DNA from: Heliocidaris tuberculata
Taxonomy: Eukaryota; Echinodermata; Echinoidea; Camarodonta; Echinometridae
Reading direction: 5' to 3'
NCBI GenBank assembly: GCA_025618425.1
Contig: CM046842.1
Coordinates: 25,556,422-25,620,421 of the forward strand
DNA length: 64,000 nt
A model generated the notes under the pieces. It saw only the letters and a list, made by a program, of their open reading frames with translations. It made no database searches and was not told where the DNA came from. This document shows positions 1 to 10,904 of this stretch, piece by piece (the first letter of the stretch is position 1; each line of letters opens with the position of its first letter). Both the position numbers and the translations under genes were made by a program.

Positions 1-114
1 AGAAGAAGAAGAAGAAGAAAGAAGAAGAAGAAGAGAAAAGAAAGAAAGATGAAGAAGAAGAAGAAGAAGAAGAAGAAGAAGAAAAAGAAGAAGAAGAAGA
101 AGAAGAAGAAGAAG
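1..114. repeat. (GAA)n microsatellite
   Basis: Almost pure GAA triplets with a few AAAG interruptions fill the left edge of the window. It probably continues beyond position 1. Confidence 0.95.
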
Positions 115-171
115 GATACGTACATAAAGAGTGCATCTCCTTATCCTGAAACAAAGAGTGGCATTGTATTG

Positions 172-352
172 TGATATTCAGCCGGTGTTAAAGCAAGCAT
201 AGCATGAACAAAGTACATTGTAGCAATACATGTAAAGGCAAGAATGTGGGATTTTAATATTCAACCGGTGTATACATACAAGGTATATTATATTGCAAGA
301 ATAAAACAAAGTACATATAGTAGCCATACCTGTAAAGACAAAAAATTGGGAT
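172..352. repeat. Two diverged direct copies beside a LINE end
   Basis: Two related blocks, one beginning near 177 and one near 262, share the order 'ATTCA-CCGGTGT', 'AACAAAGTACAT' and 'CCTGTAAAG'. They lie just past the 3' side of the minus-strand LINE fragment at 352-940, so they may be its 3' untranslated repeats. That link is inference. Confidence 0.4.
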
Positions 353-940
353 TACCTAACAAACTTCCTATTGTATGCTATCATTGCACTTGGTAGGAAA
401 GATTGTCTGAATCTATTTGTCCTCATACGGGGCAATCTGATTCTTCCAGACCTGTTTAACGTGATTTCAGTGTGAAGAGGATGAGATGGATCTTTAATAA
501 TTACTTCGAGTTTGGCTAAAATATATAGCCCTTTCTGCAATCTCCTCAAGATGCTTAACAGCTAGGAACCCCTATGACCTTACTTGCATTTTTAACTATA
601 TCCTATTCAGTTTCCCCCTGTTCACAGCAGTGAGGCTGTGGAACCATGCCAAACAACAGAAAGAAATAACAGATTCAATGGTGCTCTGGTAGAACAAACT
701 TAAAGTTTGACCCCTCACATGAAATGACTTAAGTTTTCTCAGGAGAAACATGCGCTGATTTCCTTTACACTGGATTCTAGTGGTGTTTTTGACCCAATCA
801 AGCCTGTTATCAATGACTGTACCAAGGTATTTGTATTCAGAATATAGGATGTGACTCACATTCCTTTTGTACTGAACGTAATGATGTCGTATGTGCAGAT
901 ACACCCTTTTGCCATAATTTGGCGGAGCCCACTTGCTCAA
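352..940 (-). pseudogene. Decayed LINE reverse transcriptase, C-terminal part
   Basis: Two minus-strand open pieces (940-596, then 549-352) make up the far C-terminal region of a non-LTR reverse transcriptase. The first carries a KYLGTVIDNRLDW block, the usual 'FLG..ID..L.W' motif after the RT palm, followed by a helical stretch ending in CLAWF and VNRGKLNRI. The second continues with DPSHPLHTE, SGRIRLPR and TNRFRQSFLP, typical of the end of CR1/L2/Rex-type ORF2 proteins. The two pieces lie in different frames separated by about 45 bases with a break, and no catalytic YADD motif is present, so this is a dead 5'-truncated copy. Clade assignment within CR1/L2/Rex is uncertain. Confidence 0.7.
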
Positions 941-1300
941 ACATGCATGTTGGCAGAAAGGTGTATGTGCAGATACACCCTTTTGCCATATTTCGCGTAG
1001 CTCACTTGCTCAATTATGCATGTTGGCAGAAAGGTGTATATTGTAGATACACCTTTTTACCGAAAACTGTAGAGCACTCCTGAGGTATGCCTATAACGTA
1101 TGTAAGATACACCCTTTTGTCATCAAACGATTGAGCAAATCTGATTTTAAAAAAGGATGTAGAAAGCCCATGCTGTCTTAAAAAGGAAATGTTCTGCAAT
1201 CATGAGAGTTGGATAAATGAAAAGAACAACTCTGAACCCCCCCCCCCCCAAATGTCAAAACCTGAAAAGGTCAAAATTTTCAGATACACCCTTTTGCCAT
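889..1300. repeat. 74-bp tandem repeat with AGATACACCCTTTTG core
   Basis: The core begins at 897, 971 and 1045, giving a regular 74-base step. Diverged repeats of the core start at 1105 and 1282. Each of the first three units also carries 'TGCATGTTGGCAGAAAGGTG'. The array abuts the decayed LINE fragment on its 5' side. Confidence 0.8.
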
Positions 1301-1631
1301 GTGACGGCGTTACCTCAGTCCGCGTCCGCTAAAAAGAAAGTAAAGTAGGCCTAATTATACAAAGAAACAATATTGTAGAGGCTCAGATTTTTTAAAATTT
1401 AATCTATAGGGCTAGAAGTTAAACGATATACGTCAGCTTCATTGAAAGAATAGATAAGAACCTCTTTGGATTCATTAAAAAATATCCATGGGAAGATTTT
1501 CAGATGCTAAATGGTACTGTCAAATTTCTTACCCTTTTCGATGACCTTTTCTCATCACTTTGATACCCTTTTTCAGAATTTTCCTGTTTTTAATACCCTA
1601 AACGAGTCTTGTGGTGAAAAAACAACCCCGA

Positions 1632-2085
1632 CATAAGAGCAAAGAAATAGCCCTACATAAGAATAGAAAGAAGAATAAATAATGGGGGGGGGGGGGGGGG
1701 GAGGAGAAATATAAAATCAGAAAAACTGAGAGAAGAAGGAAAACAAAGAAATACATACGAAAGAAAGGAATGTAAGAGGAAAAGATTAAAAACGAAGGAA
1801 AAACAAAGAGATAGATAAGGAAATATAAAGAGAAGAGGATAGAAAGAAGAACAAAGAAATAAACAAGAATAAAAAGAAGAATAAAGAATAGGGAAAAATA
1901 AGAAATACACAAGAAACAAAGACATACATAAGGATTTTTTTTTTAAAGAGAGAAGGACAAATTAAGAAATACATAAGAACAGAAAGAGGAATAAAAATGG
2001 TGAAAACAAAGAAATTCATAAGGACAAAAAAGAGAGAAGGCAAAACAAAGAAATACATAATAGCAAATATAACTTCTAGGATTGG
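1632..2085. repeat. Purine-rich minisatellite, copy A
   Basis: Imperfect units of about 30-50 bases built around ACAAAGAAATACATAAG alternate with AAGAGAGAAG-type spacers. A run of about 20 G occurs near 1683-1702. The strong purine bias on the + strand opens several overlapping Phe/Leu/Ser-rich frames on the minus strand; these are composition artefacts. The same unit occurs at 2482-2960 and 58120-59130, with a looser relative at 63640-63960. Confidence 0.85.
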
Positions 2086-2481
2086 TATCATGAATAAATG
2101 AACCCGAGTCCAAACCAGAGTGCGTCTTCACCTTACAAAAACCTGAGTTGACTTGGGTTTGTAAGCTCGAGATTAAACCCACGATATAGCCTGCAATTTG
2201 CCTCTTCAAATTTTACAAACTAGGTCGAGTCTGCTCTGATCGGGTTAGTTTCCCCTGATCAGAATCAGCGGGCTATTTTGGAAACTCAGGCTGATGATCC
2301 CAGTCTTCAGGTGCGTTTCCATCAGCCCGAGTTTGCTCAAGCTTGAGATTTCAGCCCGATCAGCGCTTCTCGAGAAAAAAAAAAAAAAAATAGTCCGAGT
2401 TTGAAAAACCCCATTTCCATCAGCCTGAGTCGAGCGATTTCCGCTCGTTCTTGGAATAAACTCGAGCTACAGAGCATGCGC
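2086..2481. other. Unique-looking spacer with GATC-rich inverted motifs
   Basis: No gene is seen. The stretch contains several inverted motifs (CTGATCGGG, CCCGATCAG, CATCAGCCCGAG, CATCAGCCTGAG) and an A-run near 2376-2390. It resembles a small decayed transposon between the two purine arrays, but I cannot set its ends. Confidence 0.3.
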
Positions 2482-2960
2482 ACTTCGAAGATGGGAAATC
2501 AAAGAAATACATGGGATAAATGAAAAGAAAAAAAGCAAAGAAATACAAAGGAAAAGATTAAAAAAGAGAAGGAAAATAAAGAAATACATAAGGAAATATA
2601 AAGAAAAGAGGATAGAGAGAAGAACAAAGAAAAACATAAGAATAGAAAGAGAAATAACGAATGGGAAAAACAAAGAAATGTATAAGGAAAAGATAAAAAG
2701 AGAGAAAAAAAAAAGAAATATAGAAAGAAAAACAAAAAAAATCATATGGATAGATATAAGAAAAGACAATGGGAAAACAAAAAAAATGCATAAGGAAATA
2801 TAAAGAGAAGAGGATAAAAAGAAGAACAAAGAAATACATAAGAATAGAAACAAGAATGAATAATGAGGAAACAAAGAAATATATAAGGAGAAAAAAGAGA
2901 GAAGGACAATCAAAGTAATACATAATAAACAAAGAAGTACATAGGGGAAAAAAATCATAT
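2482..2960. repeat. Purine-rich minisatellite, copy B
   Basis: Same unit type as 1632-2085 (ACAAAGAAATACATAAG core with AAGAGAGAAGG spacers). Minus-strand open frames up to 163 codons here are low-complexity Phe/Leu/Ser/Tyr read-throughs with no domain. Confidence 0.85.
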
Positions 2961-3489
2961 TTTCTCCATTATCTCTAAAGATGCTGCTTGTCTTTTTGTG
3001 AACTCAACATATGTTGTGTCAAATTCATTTTCCCATGATATATCTTGAGCTAAGAATGAGACAAGCTGCAGCTTGAGAGATAATGGGGGAAAATATGAAT
3101 TTTTGTGTACAAAACATATGGAGAGTTGTACTACCAAACCTGTCACTTTGAAGCAACATTGCCAATATGAGGATCGCCATAGAAAGTAAATTGAGACTTT
3201 TCAAACTTTTATAACTTTCTCATTTCTTTTTTAACCGATTTTGATGGAACTTTTTTTAAAAAATTGCTTCTCTTTACCCTCTCTTTTCATTAAAATTGAT
3301 TTCCCCCCAGGGCTTCATTCACCTTTACGGATTGCATCGATATAAACATACTTCGTGCGATCTGCTTCATTTCATTATATACTATACGAGTGAGCATGGT
3401 GAGCGAGCGTAGCTAGCGAGTGTGGGGATTTTTTTTCCAGAAAATATTGCCCTTACTTATGGGCACGAGCGGGATAAGAAATCCCTTGC

Positions 3490-3520
<31 letters not shown>

Positions 3521-3659
3521 GGGTATTGTACCCTCTTACATCCAGCTCCACTGCCTTGCATTGTAGTTGTAATATTATATGGGTAACTTTTACTACATAA
3601 AGCAGCATTGATTCCTATGAAGCTAAATATGTCTTCTTATTTTTTTAATTGAAAATAGT
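2961..3659. other. No gene seen; decayed repeats and poly-G
   Basis: AT-rich sequence with a G-run of about 29 bases near 3491-3519. The GAGTGAGCATGGTGAGCGAG block near 3388-3420 resembles old dispersed repeat sequence. No coding signature or splice-site pair was found. Confidence 0.5.
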
Positions 3660-4140
3660 TGGAAATATAGGTAAAAGGGGCACTTTTCAGAAAGGGCGCT
3701 TATCAGAGGTGGAGAGAGAAACTTATAAGAGTTGAAAAGGGGCACTTATGAGAAGAGGAAAGGACAGATATTCCATAGATAAGGGGGCACTAATCAGAAG
3801 TAAAGAGTCGGCACTTATTGAGATTTAAACAGGGGCAATTATCAGAAGGGGAAAATTGGCACTTATAAGAAGGGCAAAGGAGCATCTATCAGGAGTAAAA
3901 ATGCACTTATCAGAGGAGAAAAGGGCACATATTAGAGAGAAAAAAGGGCAATTGTTAGATCTGAAAAGGGGAAGTTATCAGAAGGGGAAAAGAGCACATA
4001 TTAGAAGGGAAAAGGGGCACCTTTCCGAAATAAAATTGCACTTACAAGAGAGATAAGGAGGCAGTTATCAGATTTTAAAAAAGGGGCACTTATTAGAAAG
4101 GAAAAGTGGCAACTTTAGTATTAAAAAGGGCACTTATTAG
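3660..4140 (+). repeat. ~24-bp minisatellite, GGGGCACTTATCAGAAGG unit
   Basis: About 20 degenerate units of the form AAAAGGGGCACTTATCAGAA follow one another. Many are close to 24 bases, so a + frame stays open at 3856-4056 and reads as a loose 8-residue repeat (KGHLSE, RAHIRR, KMHLSE). I regard that frame as a by-product of the period, since there is no start context or continuation on either side. Confidence 0.85.
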
Positions 4141-5040
4141 CTGTCCAAAACATTTCAATAATAGATACAGCAGTCCCGGACAGCAATAGTATTTGCACGG
4201 TGCCGAAAATTTTTCCAGGTTCCACATAGTGGGACAAGCAAAATCGTTTCATGTTAGGATGTCACAAATTTAAAATGACTGAAATAATTATGAGCTAATT
4301 TAATTAATTAAAATCTACTCAGTTGTGGAATAATCCATTGGCCTTGGAATCGGGGGGGGGGGGAGGGGGCTGCAGCCCCCCCCCCACTTATTTGAGTAGA
4401 CACGTTTCATAAAACCTCGGAAAAAGGGTTCGAAAATTGTCATTAATGAATGAAATCAAATCAGCCCCCCCCCCCCCGTTAAAAACACTCCGCGGCCCCT
4501 GTAATCAATATGCATGCACTTGTTGCAACTTCTTTTAATTTGAAATGTAAATTTAGGTACATGTAATTTCTGTTTATATTCTTAGATCATTCAATCATGA
4601 AAGGGCGGACATTACACTAAACCTCTGCCTCCTGACTGTCGGAACATATTTTCAATAATGGAAGGAATCAATATTCAACAGAAGTGAAATTTTGCATTCC
4701 CCCCCCCCCCCCCCCAATGATGATTTGTGTTCCTTCTACCGTGAGTTATTGCATGAAATTGTCGACGTATCTTCAGGAGGTCACCAACAAGCAGGAACTT
4801 AACGCCAAATTAATATCCAATAGCAAGATCAAAGCTCTAAAACTTTCTTCTCATTTGCATAATTTGCTCATTGTGCTCACTTAAGCGTAACACATCGGGA
4901 TTTTTATCAAAATAAAATCAGACGAACTCCCCAAGAAGACGTGTGATAGTTAACCAAAATAATTAAGCAATTGAATTTTAGTCCATTAGCGTAAAGAAGA
5001 ACTGTTCAAGCTCCATGTGCTCATTGAAGCGTGAAATTTT
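4141..5040. other. No gene seen; G/C hairpin and poly-C tracts
   Basis: Contains a G-run/CTGCAG/C-run hairpin at about 4350-4388, a C-run at 4465-4478 and another at 4699-4716. The small + frame at 4684-4884 starts inside the C-run and shows no domain. The rest is AT-rich and unassigned. Confidence 0.5.
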
Positions 5041-5148
5041 GAATGAAATAATAATAATTATTATTATAATATAATAATAATAATTATCATAATATAATAA
5101 TAATAATAGCTGTTTCTTATATAGCGCCTTACCAGTTACAATGCCATA
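5041..5148 (-). repeat. (AAT)n plus SINE-like 3' end
   Basis: AAT triplets are followed by AGCTGTTTCTTATATAGCGC. The TATAGCGC + (AAT)n combination recurs near 26925, 34980/35240 and 57270, and in reverse near 27095-27175. This suggests a dispersed SINE whose tail is (TTA)n on the minus strand. The copy is cut at 5149 by the next element. Confidence 0.6.
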
Positions 5149-6021
5149 CAGTGGCGGCACCAAGGGGGGGGGGGGGGGGCATGGGGGGCATTTGCCCCCC
5201 AGTCAGAAGCTTTGCCCCCCCCCCCAGTTGCCCCCCCCCCAATAATTTTCAGAGTGAAAAAAAATAAAAGGGTGGAAAATGAAAAAGAAAAGAAAAGGAA
5301 AGAAAAGGAAAGAAAAAAGTGAAAAAGGAATGGAGAAAAGAAGGAAAAAGAAAGAAAACGGAAACTTGGAAAGCAGTGGCGGCATCAAGGTGGGGGGGGG
5401 GGGGCATGGGGCAAATTTGTTTGCTCAGCTCGTGTAAATATCCTCATATTTGGGTAGTTTTATAGCCGAATAATTTCTGTACATTTCCACTATAATAGTG
5501 TCAAAATTTTTGCTCGCTCGCTTCGCTCGCTCGCAATACAGGCCTATAACTCTCACCACATAATCAGGCCGCAAGATGATCAAATGTCCTCATATTGGGG
5601 TAGTTTTATAGCCAAATAATCATTTCTGTACATTTTCACCACAAAAAGTTTCAACATTTTTGCCTGTTCGCAATAAATAACTACCACCTTATTATCGGGC
5701 AGCAAGATGCTCAAATGTCCTCATATCTGGGTAGTTTCATAGCCGAATATGTAATTTCTGTACATTTTTACTACGAAAAATGTCAAAATTTTTGCTCGCT
5801 CGCTTCGCTCGCTCGCAGTATATAACTAACACCTCTTTATAATCGGCCAGTTCAGCTAGATGCTCAAAATGTCCTCATATCTGGGTAGGTTTATAGCCGA
5901 ATATTCTGTACATTTTCACTACAAAAAGTGTCAAAATTTTTTTTGTCCGCCCTTGCCCCCCCAACATTTTCTTTTGCCCCCCATTTGCCCCCCCACTTTA
6001 AAAATCCTGGTGCCGCCATTG
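5149..6021. mobile_element. Non-autonomous TIR element with internal ~140-bp tandem units
   Basis: The left end begins CAGTGGCGGCACCAAGG and the right end finishes CCTGGTGCCGCCATTG, an imperfect inverted pair. Inside are a G-run, a second embedded left end (about 5374), and about four tandem units that each include 'GGGTAGTTTTATAGCCGAAT' and, in some, the palindrome GCTCGCTCGCTTCGCTCGC. No transposase is encoded. A second, left-truncated copy ends at 10396. Confidence 0.7.
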
Positions 6022-7215
6022 ATACCATAGGATCATTGATACATGTACACCGGTCATTAACAAAATGAAAAAGATGTTATTCAGATGATTTTTAGTGCAC
6101 AAATCAAAGCAATCCTCACTGCATAATTTTAATATGGTAATTTCATTGTTTTTATTATGTACTCATTCAACCATGAATTAATGGATATTGTTTGCAAAAG
6201 TAAAAACCACCTTTCCAAAACATGAATTTCAATCGCATAAGATAAACTTTACCACAGGAAAGATTGTCAAAACTGCAGTTTTGGCAGTTTCCACCCCATG
6301 CACGCTCACCCGTGAACTTTTCGCGCACAAGCAACTTTGCCAGATCTAGCATAATTCTGCTTTTTGGCATAATTTTGACCGCTTTAGGATATAGCATTAT
6401 TCTTAGCATAATTTGACTTAATTTAGCAGAATTCTAGCAGAATTCTGGTGTTTTTTGGTGGGTTTTTTTGTCAGAAAATTTCCCAAGAAATGCTGAATTT
6501 TTGAGTAAAAAGTCTGATAACCTTTTTTTTTTTTGTTTTTGTTTTTGTTTTTGCTTGTCAGAGAATTTTTGGGTAAATACACCCCAAAATGCTTTAAAAA
6601 CCTTCCCTTTTCGGGGGGGGGGGGGTTTATTTAGCAAAATTTTGCGCTGCTCCCTAGCATAAGTCCATTTTTAACGCTGGTCACACTGCGCACAAGTCAT
6701 TTTGTATGTTAAGAAGCACATAAAACGTGTGTTGCATGCTTTCTGATGCTGAAAATTTGAAATTTGTACCAATATCATTGAATCAAAGTTATGACATTGG
6801 GTTTGTGAACTTTAAAAAGTGGCCATTTTGCATTTACGGCGTGGTCTCTGAAGCGTAACCAAATGATTTCCCCTGAATTTTACATGAAAGGTAGCTGAGA
6901 AGTACAACTACATGTTTCTGTATTCATATTTCCTCAAAGTTTCCTGATTCAGAAATTACAGAGATTTGTTTTAGGGGGAACTTCTTTTTGGGGTTGTGTT
7001 TATATATAAATAGCAACATCTTCTTATGCGAGGGCAAGGGCGCGCGGGAGGGGGGGGGGGGGGGGGAACGACGTTGTTAGTCGGCAGATTTAGTCCAATA
7101 TCAATAGAGCGCCAAATGTCAAACTTCCCATCTCATATAATGTCAGTCTATAACTAGATAAATAAACAAAAATCATGTCAACATGAAATTAAAATTCATG
7201 ATTTGTTCCATTACA
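6022..7215. other. No gene seen; old repeat fragments
   Basis: At about 6465-6630 there is a fragment of the dispersed family marked by TTGCTTGTCAGAGAAT and a terminal G-run; an 18-G run lies at about 7049-7066. The remainder is AT-rich with no recognisable protein or RNA gene. Confidence 0.5.
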
Positions 7216-7884
7216 TGATTATATTGAATTCGTTTGTTCTTTTTGTTTCCGGGTTTTGCAGTACGCTGTACACTTGGTGCTCACATTGACTTTGTCAATC
7301 TTTATGAATACGGCGAGCCTGTGGAAATTCCCCAGTAGAAATCCCCAGTGGAAAAACCCAATTTATTTTCAACGCAGCGAACAAGGTGTTGTGGCCTCAC
7401 TTCAGTAGACTCCTATTTGTTCTTCTTCTCCCCCTTAATTTTTAAATAATTAAACAAACAGTCCAACGTTTTGAATTTCGCTAAAATTCTCCTTTTTTTT
7501 TTTTTTTTTTTTTTTAGGAATGGGCAAAACTTGGCTTTGTTAATTTCGCATTTCCATAATTATGTTTGGAAAGACAGTGACCTTCTAAGGGAATGGGATT
7601 TTAAATTTTTTTATTTATTTATTTTTGTTAATTTTTATTTTTTGTGTGAGTGTGTCTGTTTGGGGATCTTAATAAAGGCTAGACGTTGATCTTCGGTAAA
7701 ATTGTCGATGTGATAATTACGACTTTATGATCATGTCACTGGATGTGAGTGTGCAGGCCTATTGCACGTTCGACATTTCAAATATCTCTTTGTGACCGTT
7801 GTAACGTGTCATATGCTTCACCCTTGGTACTAGCGCTAGACTTACTGTTATTTTAAAAACAGAACAAAACACCAAATAACAAAA

Positions 7885-9039
7885 ATGGATTCTGCCAAAG
7901 ACTCTGATGAATATGTTGGTTTGAATGTTGGTGGCAAGATCTATAAGACCTCACGTTCCACCCTGACACGTTATCCAAAGTGTTTCTTTGTTGCTCTTCT
8001 AGATAGTAATGTCCCATCTGCCAAGGACGACCAAGGAAACTATCTGATCGACAGAGATGGCAAGATGTTTCGCCATCTGCTCAATTTCCTGAGGTGCGGA
8101 GAACTACTGCTGCCACAAAGGTTCGACGAGTTTGAATTATTGGAAAGCGAGGCTGAATTCTACTTGCTCCATGAAGTGAAAAAGATGTCAATAAGAACCA
8201 TGACCCGAGTGGTTGGATTCTCGACGAAGAATAAAGTTTGGAAATTAAACCGAGATGATGTGCTGAGGGAGCAAAATTCATTGTTTTCCAAGATGTTGAG
8301 TGGAGAGATTCTAGCTGCGGTGGACTTAAATGGTAACTTTGTCATTGATCGGGAGGAGTCTTTATTTGTCCATATCCTGGGCCCCGTTGCATAAAACTTA
8401 CCGTCAATGGTAACTCTGCTATCAATGGTAACTACCATGGCAACATCACTGGACAGCCAATCAAAATCAAGGTTTCCATGGGAGTTACCGTTGATGGCAA
8501 AGTTACCGTTAATGGTAAGTTTTATGCAACGGGGCCCTGAACTACCTTAGACACGGTGCTCTTTTCGACGAAATCGCACCTTACAGGCTAGAAGATCTGC
8601 TTAAAGAGGCTCATTATTTCGGACTGGAAATGTGTAAACAGCATATCAAAAGTGTTCAACTCATGCAACAGCTGAGTAAGAATTGCAATTTTTATAATTC
8701 TCCGCTATTCCTCCACATCTATCATAATGCGAATGGTTCGTGTAGGCCTATATTGTCTATAGCAATAGGCCTAAGCTTGTACTAACTACGCGTAGCATTC
8801 GAGGAGGGCCCGTTTTTAGATTCAGCAGTATATTGTCTTCCAAGGGCTATCCGGTCACAAAAGACCAGAATGGTGTATTAGCGCTTGCTGGGACGGTGGA
8901 CATGCAGAAAATTAAGTCAGATGGACCCCCAAGCGTGAATGATTTTGTTTCATTCTTTTCCAAACAAGAGCCCCGGGGCAAGATAGAAGTGCAGCAGATT
9001 ACTACTGATTGCACCCGAATAGATGTTTCTTTTCCTTAA
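7885..9039 (+). pseudogene. KCTD-like BTB/T1 protein, disrupted copy A
   Basis: The N-terminal 165 codons encode a clear T1/BTB domain: VGLNVGGKIYKTSRSTLTRY at residues 11-30, then FLRCGELLLP and EAEFYLL. KCTD-family T1 domains oligomerise and often act as Cullin-3 adaptors. A second, weaker BTB-like half follows (WKLNRDDVLREQNSLFSKML, VIDREESLFVHIL). The frame is then broken by a 157-bp MITE at 8380-8536. Beyond it the reading resumes in another frame with HGALFDEIAPYRLEDLLKEA and HYFGLEMCKQHI, fails again near 8745-8785, and ends in a third frame (8833-9039, TVDMQKIKSDGPPSVNDF). The ATG at 7885 is supported by the matching start in copy B. The copy is intronless. Function is inferred from the domain only. 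Confidence 0.85.
8380..8536. mobile_element. 157-bp palindromic MITE inside the KCTD-like gene, CTG target duplication
   Basis: The ends are inverted repeats of about 36 bases (left starts GGCCCCGTTGCATAAAAC, right ends with its complement). CTG at 8377-8379 and CTG at 8537-8539 flank it. The undisrupted paralogue at about 17415 reads CACATCCTGGACTACC, confirming the empty-site structure. Three-base duplications with CWG are known for PIF/Harbinger elements; assignment to that superfamily is inference. Confidence 0.85.
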
Positions 9040-9950
9040 AGGAGAATTAACCCCAGGATGTATGTACTTATGTTCAAAGGTGTAATACATTTTTAATCAT
9101 TGTCCTGTATCACTTTAGAAATAAAATATCAGAAAAGGGTTTAAATCAACATTCTAGCACACGGTATCATCTGCTATCACTTTACATGGGGGATGCCATT
9201 TTCTTGATGATATGGAGTTGTACATGAACTATTGAAAACCGTTCCGGTCAGGAAGATGTTTTTAATCCTAGAGCTAAATTGTTTCTCTTCTAGCAGACGA
9301 TAAATTTTGCTGAAAAAATCTTGATTTATACCCATCTCGTATACTTTAATGCAAAACTACGTAGGACAACAAGAAGGAATAGATTACATCTTTGAATATA
9401 AGCACCTTTATATTTTGAGGTTAAAGGTCATGTAAAGTTTTGGTAAGCTCTCAAAAACTGTTCGTCAGATTTCTTCAATTTTTGTTGATAAATAGCAAGA
9501 TACTAGCAATACTAAGACACTGTGAAGATTTCGCCTCCTAAAGTTTATTACTAAACAAATAAAAGGCAAAAACTAATTTATGTGCCGGGACAGGCACGTA
9601 AAATCCCAACAAAGGCAGCATGTGCTATACACTGTACACACACACGTGTAAAACCAATAATGAGTAGCTACACACAGTGTACACACGCTGTCTCTATGCG
9701 AAGCCCCAAGATTGCTGTGCGGGGAGCCGTCGGGCTGGAAGGGTCCTAGCATAATGGCAGTGATCAAGCATTCCTGACAGATATTTACACTGAAATTCAC
9801 CAGAAATCATAGATGGAATACCAAATGATCTCTTACAGACATCTTTTGATACAAGGAGAATAAAATGAGACTATATTTAACATGTTTCTTTTCAATTTCC
9901 TTTTTGCTACCAATACTGTAAATGAGCTTTAATTCCCCTTTAAAGGGGAA
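9036..9950. mobile_element. Dispersed repeat bounded by CTTTAAAGG-type ends
   Basis: It begins CCTTAAAGGAGAATTAA right at the end of KCTD copy A and closes near 9945 with TTTAATTCCCCTTTAAAGG, an imperfect inverted pair. The inner 9440-9930 portion recurs at 44060-44540 (shared CAGGCACGTAAA, CACACGTGTAAAACCAAT and GTGCGGGGAGCCG). No coding capacity is seen. Confidence 0.6.
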
Positions 9951-9999
9951 TGAAAGGCAACAGATATTAGCCTAAAATCATGTAGATAATTGTCAGCCT

Positions 10000-10396
10000 A
10001 TTGACAATTTTCACGACAAAAAGTGTTCGCAATAAATAACTACCACCTCATAATCGGGCAGCAAGATGCTCAAATGTCCTCATGCATATTGGGGTAGTTT
10101 TATAGCCGAATATGTAATTTCTGTACATTTTTACTACGAAAAATGTCAAAATTTTTGCTCGCTCGCTTCGCTCGCTTGCAGTATATAACTAACACCTCTT
10201 TATAATCGGCCAGTTCAGCTAGATGCTCAAAATGTCCTCATATCTGGGTAGGTTTATAGCCGAATATTCTGTACATTTTCACTACAAAAAGTGTCAAATT
10301 TTTTTTGTCCGCCCTTGCCCCCCCCCCAACATTTTCTTTTGCACCCCATTTGCCCTCCCCCCCCCCCCCACTTTAAAAATCCTGGTGCCGCCACTG
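10000..10396. mobile_element. Truncated copy of the 5149-6021 TIR element
   Basis: Contains the same 'ATGCTCAAATGTCCTCAT', GCTCGCTCGCTTCGCTCGC and C-run segments in the same order, and ends with CCTGGTGCCGCCACTG. The left end is missing. A short + frame across it has no domain. Confidence 0.75.
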
Positions 10397-10690
10397 GTTA
10401 AAACATTATGGTTATTACACCATTGTTTAACAATCGTTTTACCATGGTCAGCAGCATATGATTTTAATACCATTATTGAAACCATGGTTTTATCACAGTT
10501 TTTTAAAAAATGGTAAAAAAAAATATGCTTTAAACCATAGTTTTACCACTGTTAAAATACCATGGTAATATGCAACCATGAATTTACCATGACACAAAAA
10601 CCATGATAGTAATGCCATGGGTATACCATCATCTTACCATGGTTAAAGACCATGGTTATAAAGCCATGATTGAAACCATGTTACCAGGTG
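10396..10690. repeat. Array of CCATGGT palindromes
   Basis: Roughly twenty occurrences of ACCATGGTT or its half-sites ACCATG/CATGGT fall in under 300 bases, at irregular spacing and separated by short T- or A-rich linkers. It starts exactly where the preceding element ends. Confidence 0.8.
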
Positions 10691-10904
10691 AGAGATGAGT
10701 TTTCTGGTTTTACCATAGATCATTAGCACAATGGTAATAAAATCATAATATTTGTGGAAAATAGTCAGTCTTAACTGGTTGGCAAACAAAAAATGATTAA
10801 TAACGGATATAGATAACAATGCCGATGTCACAAACTGTGATGATGTGGTTTTTGTTGTTGTTGTTATTTTCTTTGTTTTTTTTTAAAGGAAAGTAAGCTA
10901 TAAT

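Larger units (their letters stand above)
7216..9039 (+). other. Segmental duplication unit A (KCTD-like locus)
   Basis: This block aligns by eye with 14750-17912. The shared 5' flank contains the 'CAGTACTCTGTAC'-like stretch, 'CCAGTGGAAAAACCCA', 'CTATTTGTTCTTCTT', 'GAATTTCGCTAAAATTCT' and 'GTCACTGGATGTG', and the match continues through the whole KCTD-like gene. Unit B has gained two insertions (14947-15900 and 16015-16640); unit A has gained a MITE at 8380-8536. So the duplication came before these insertions. Confidence 0.8.
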
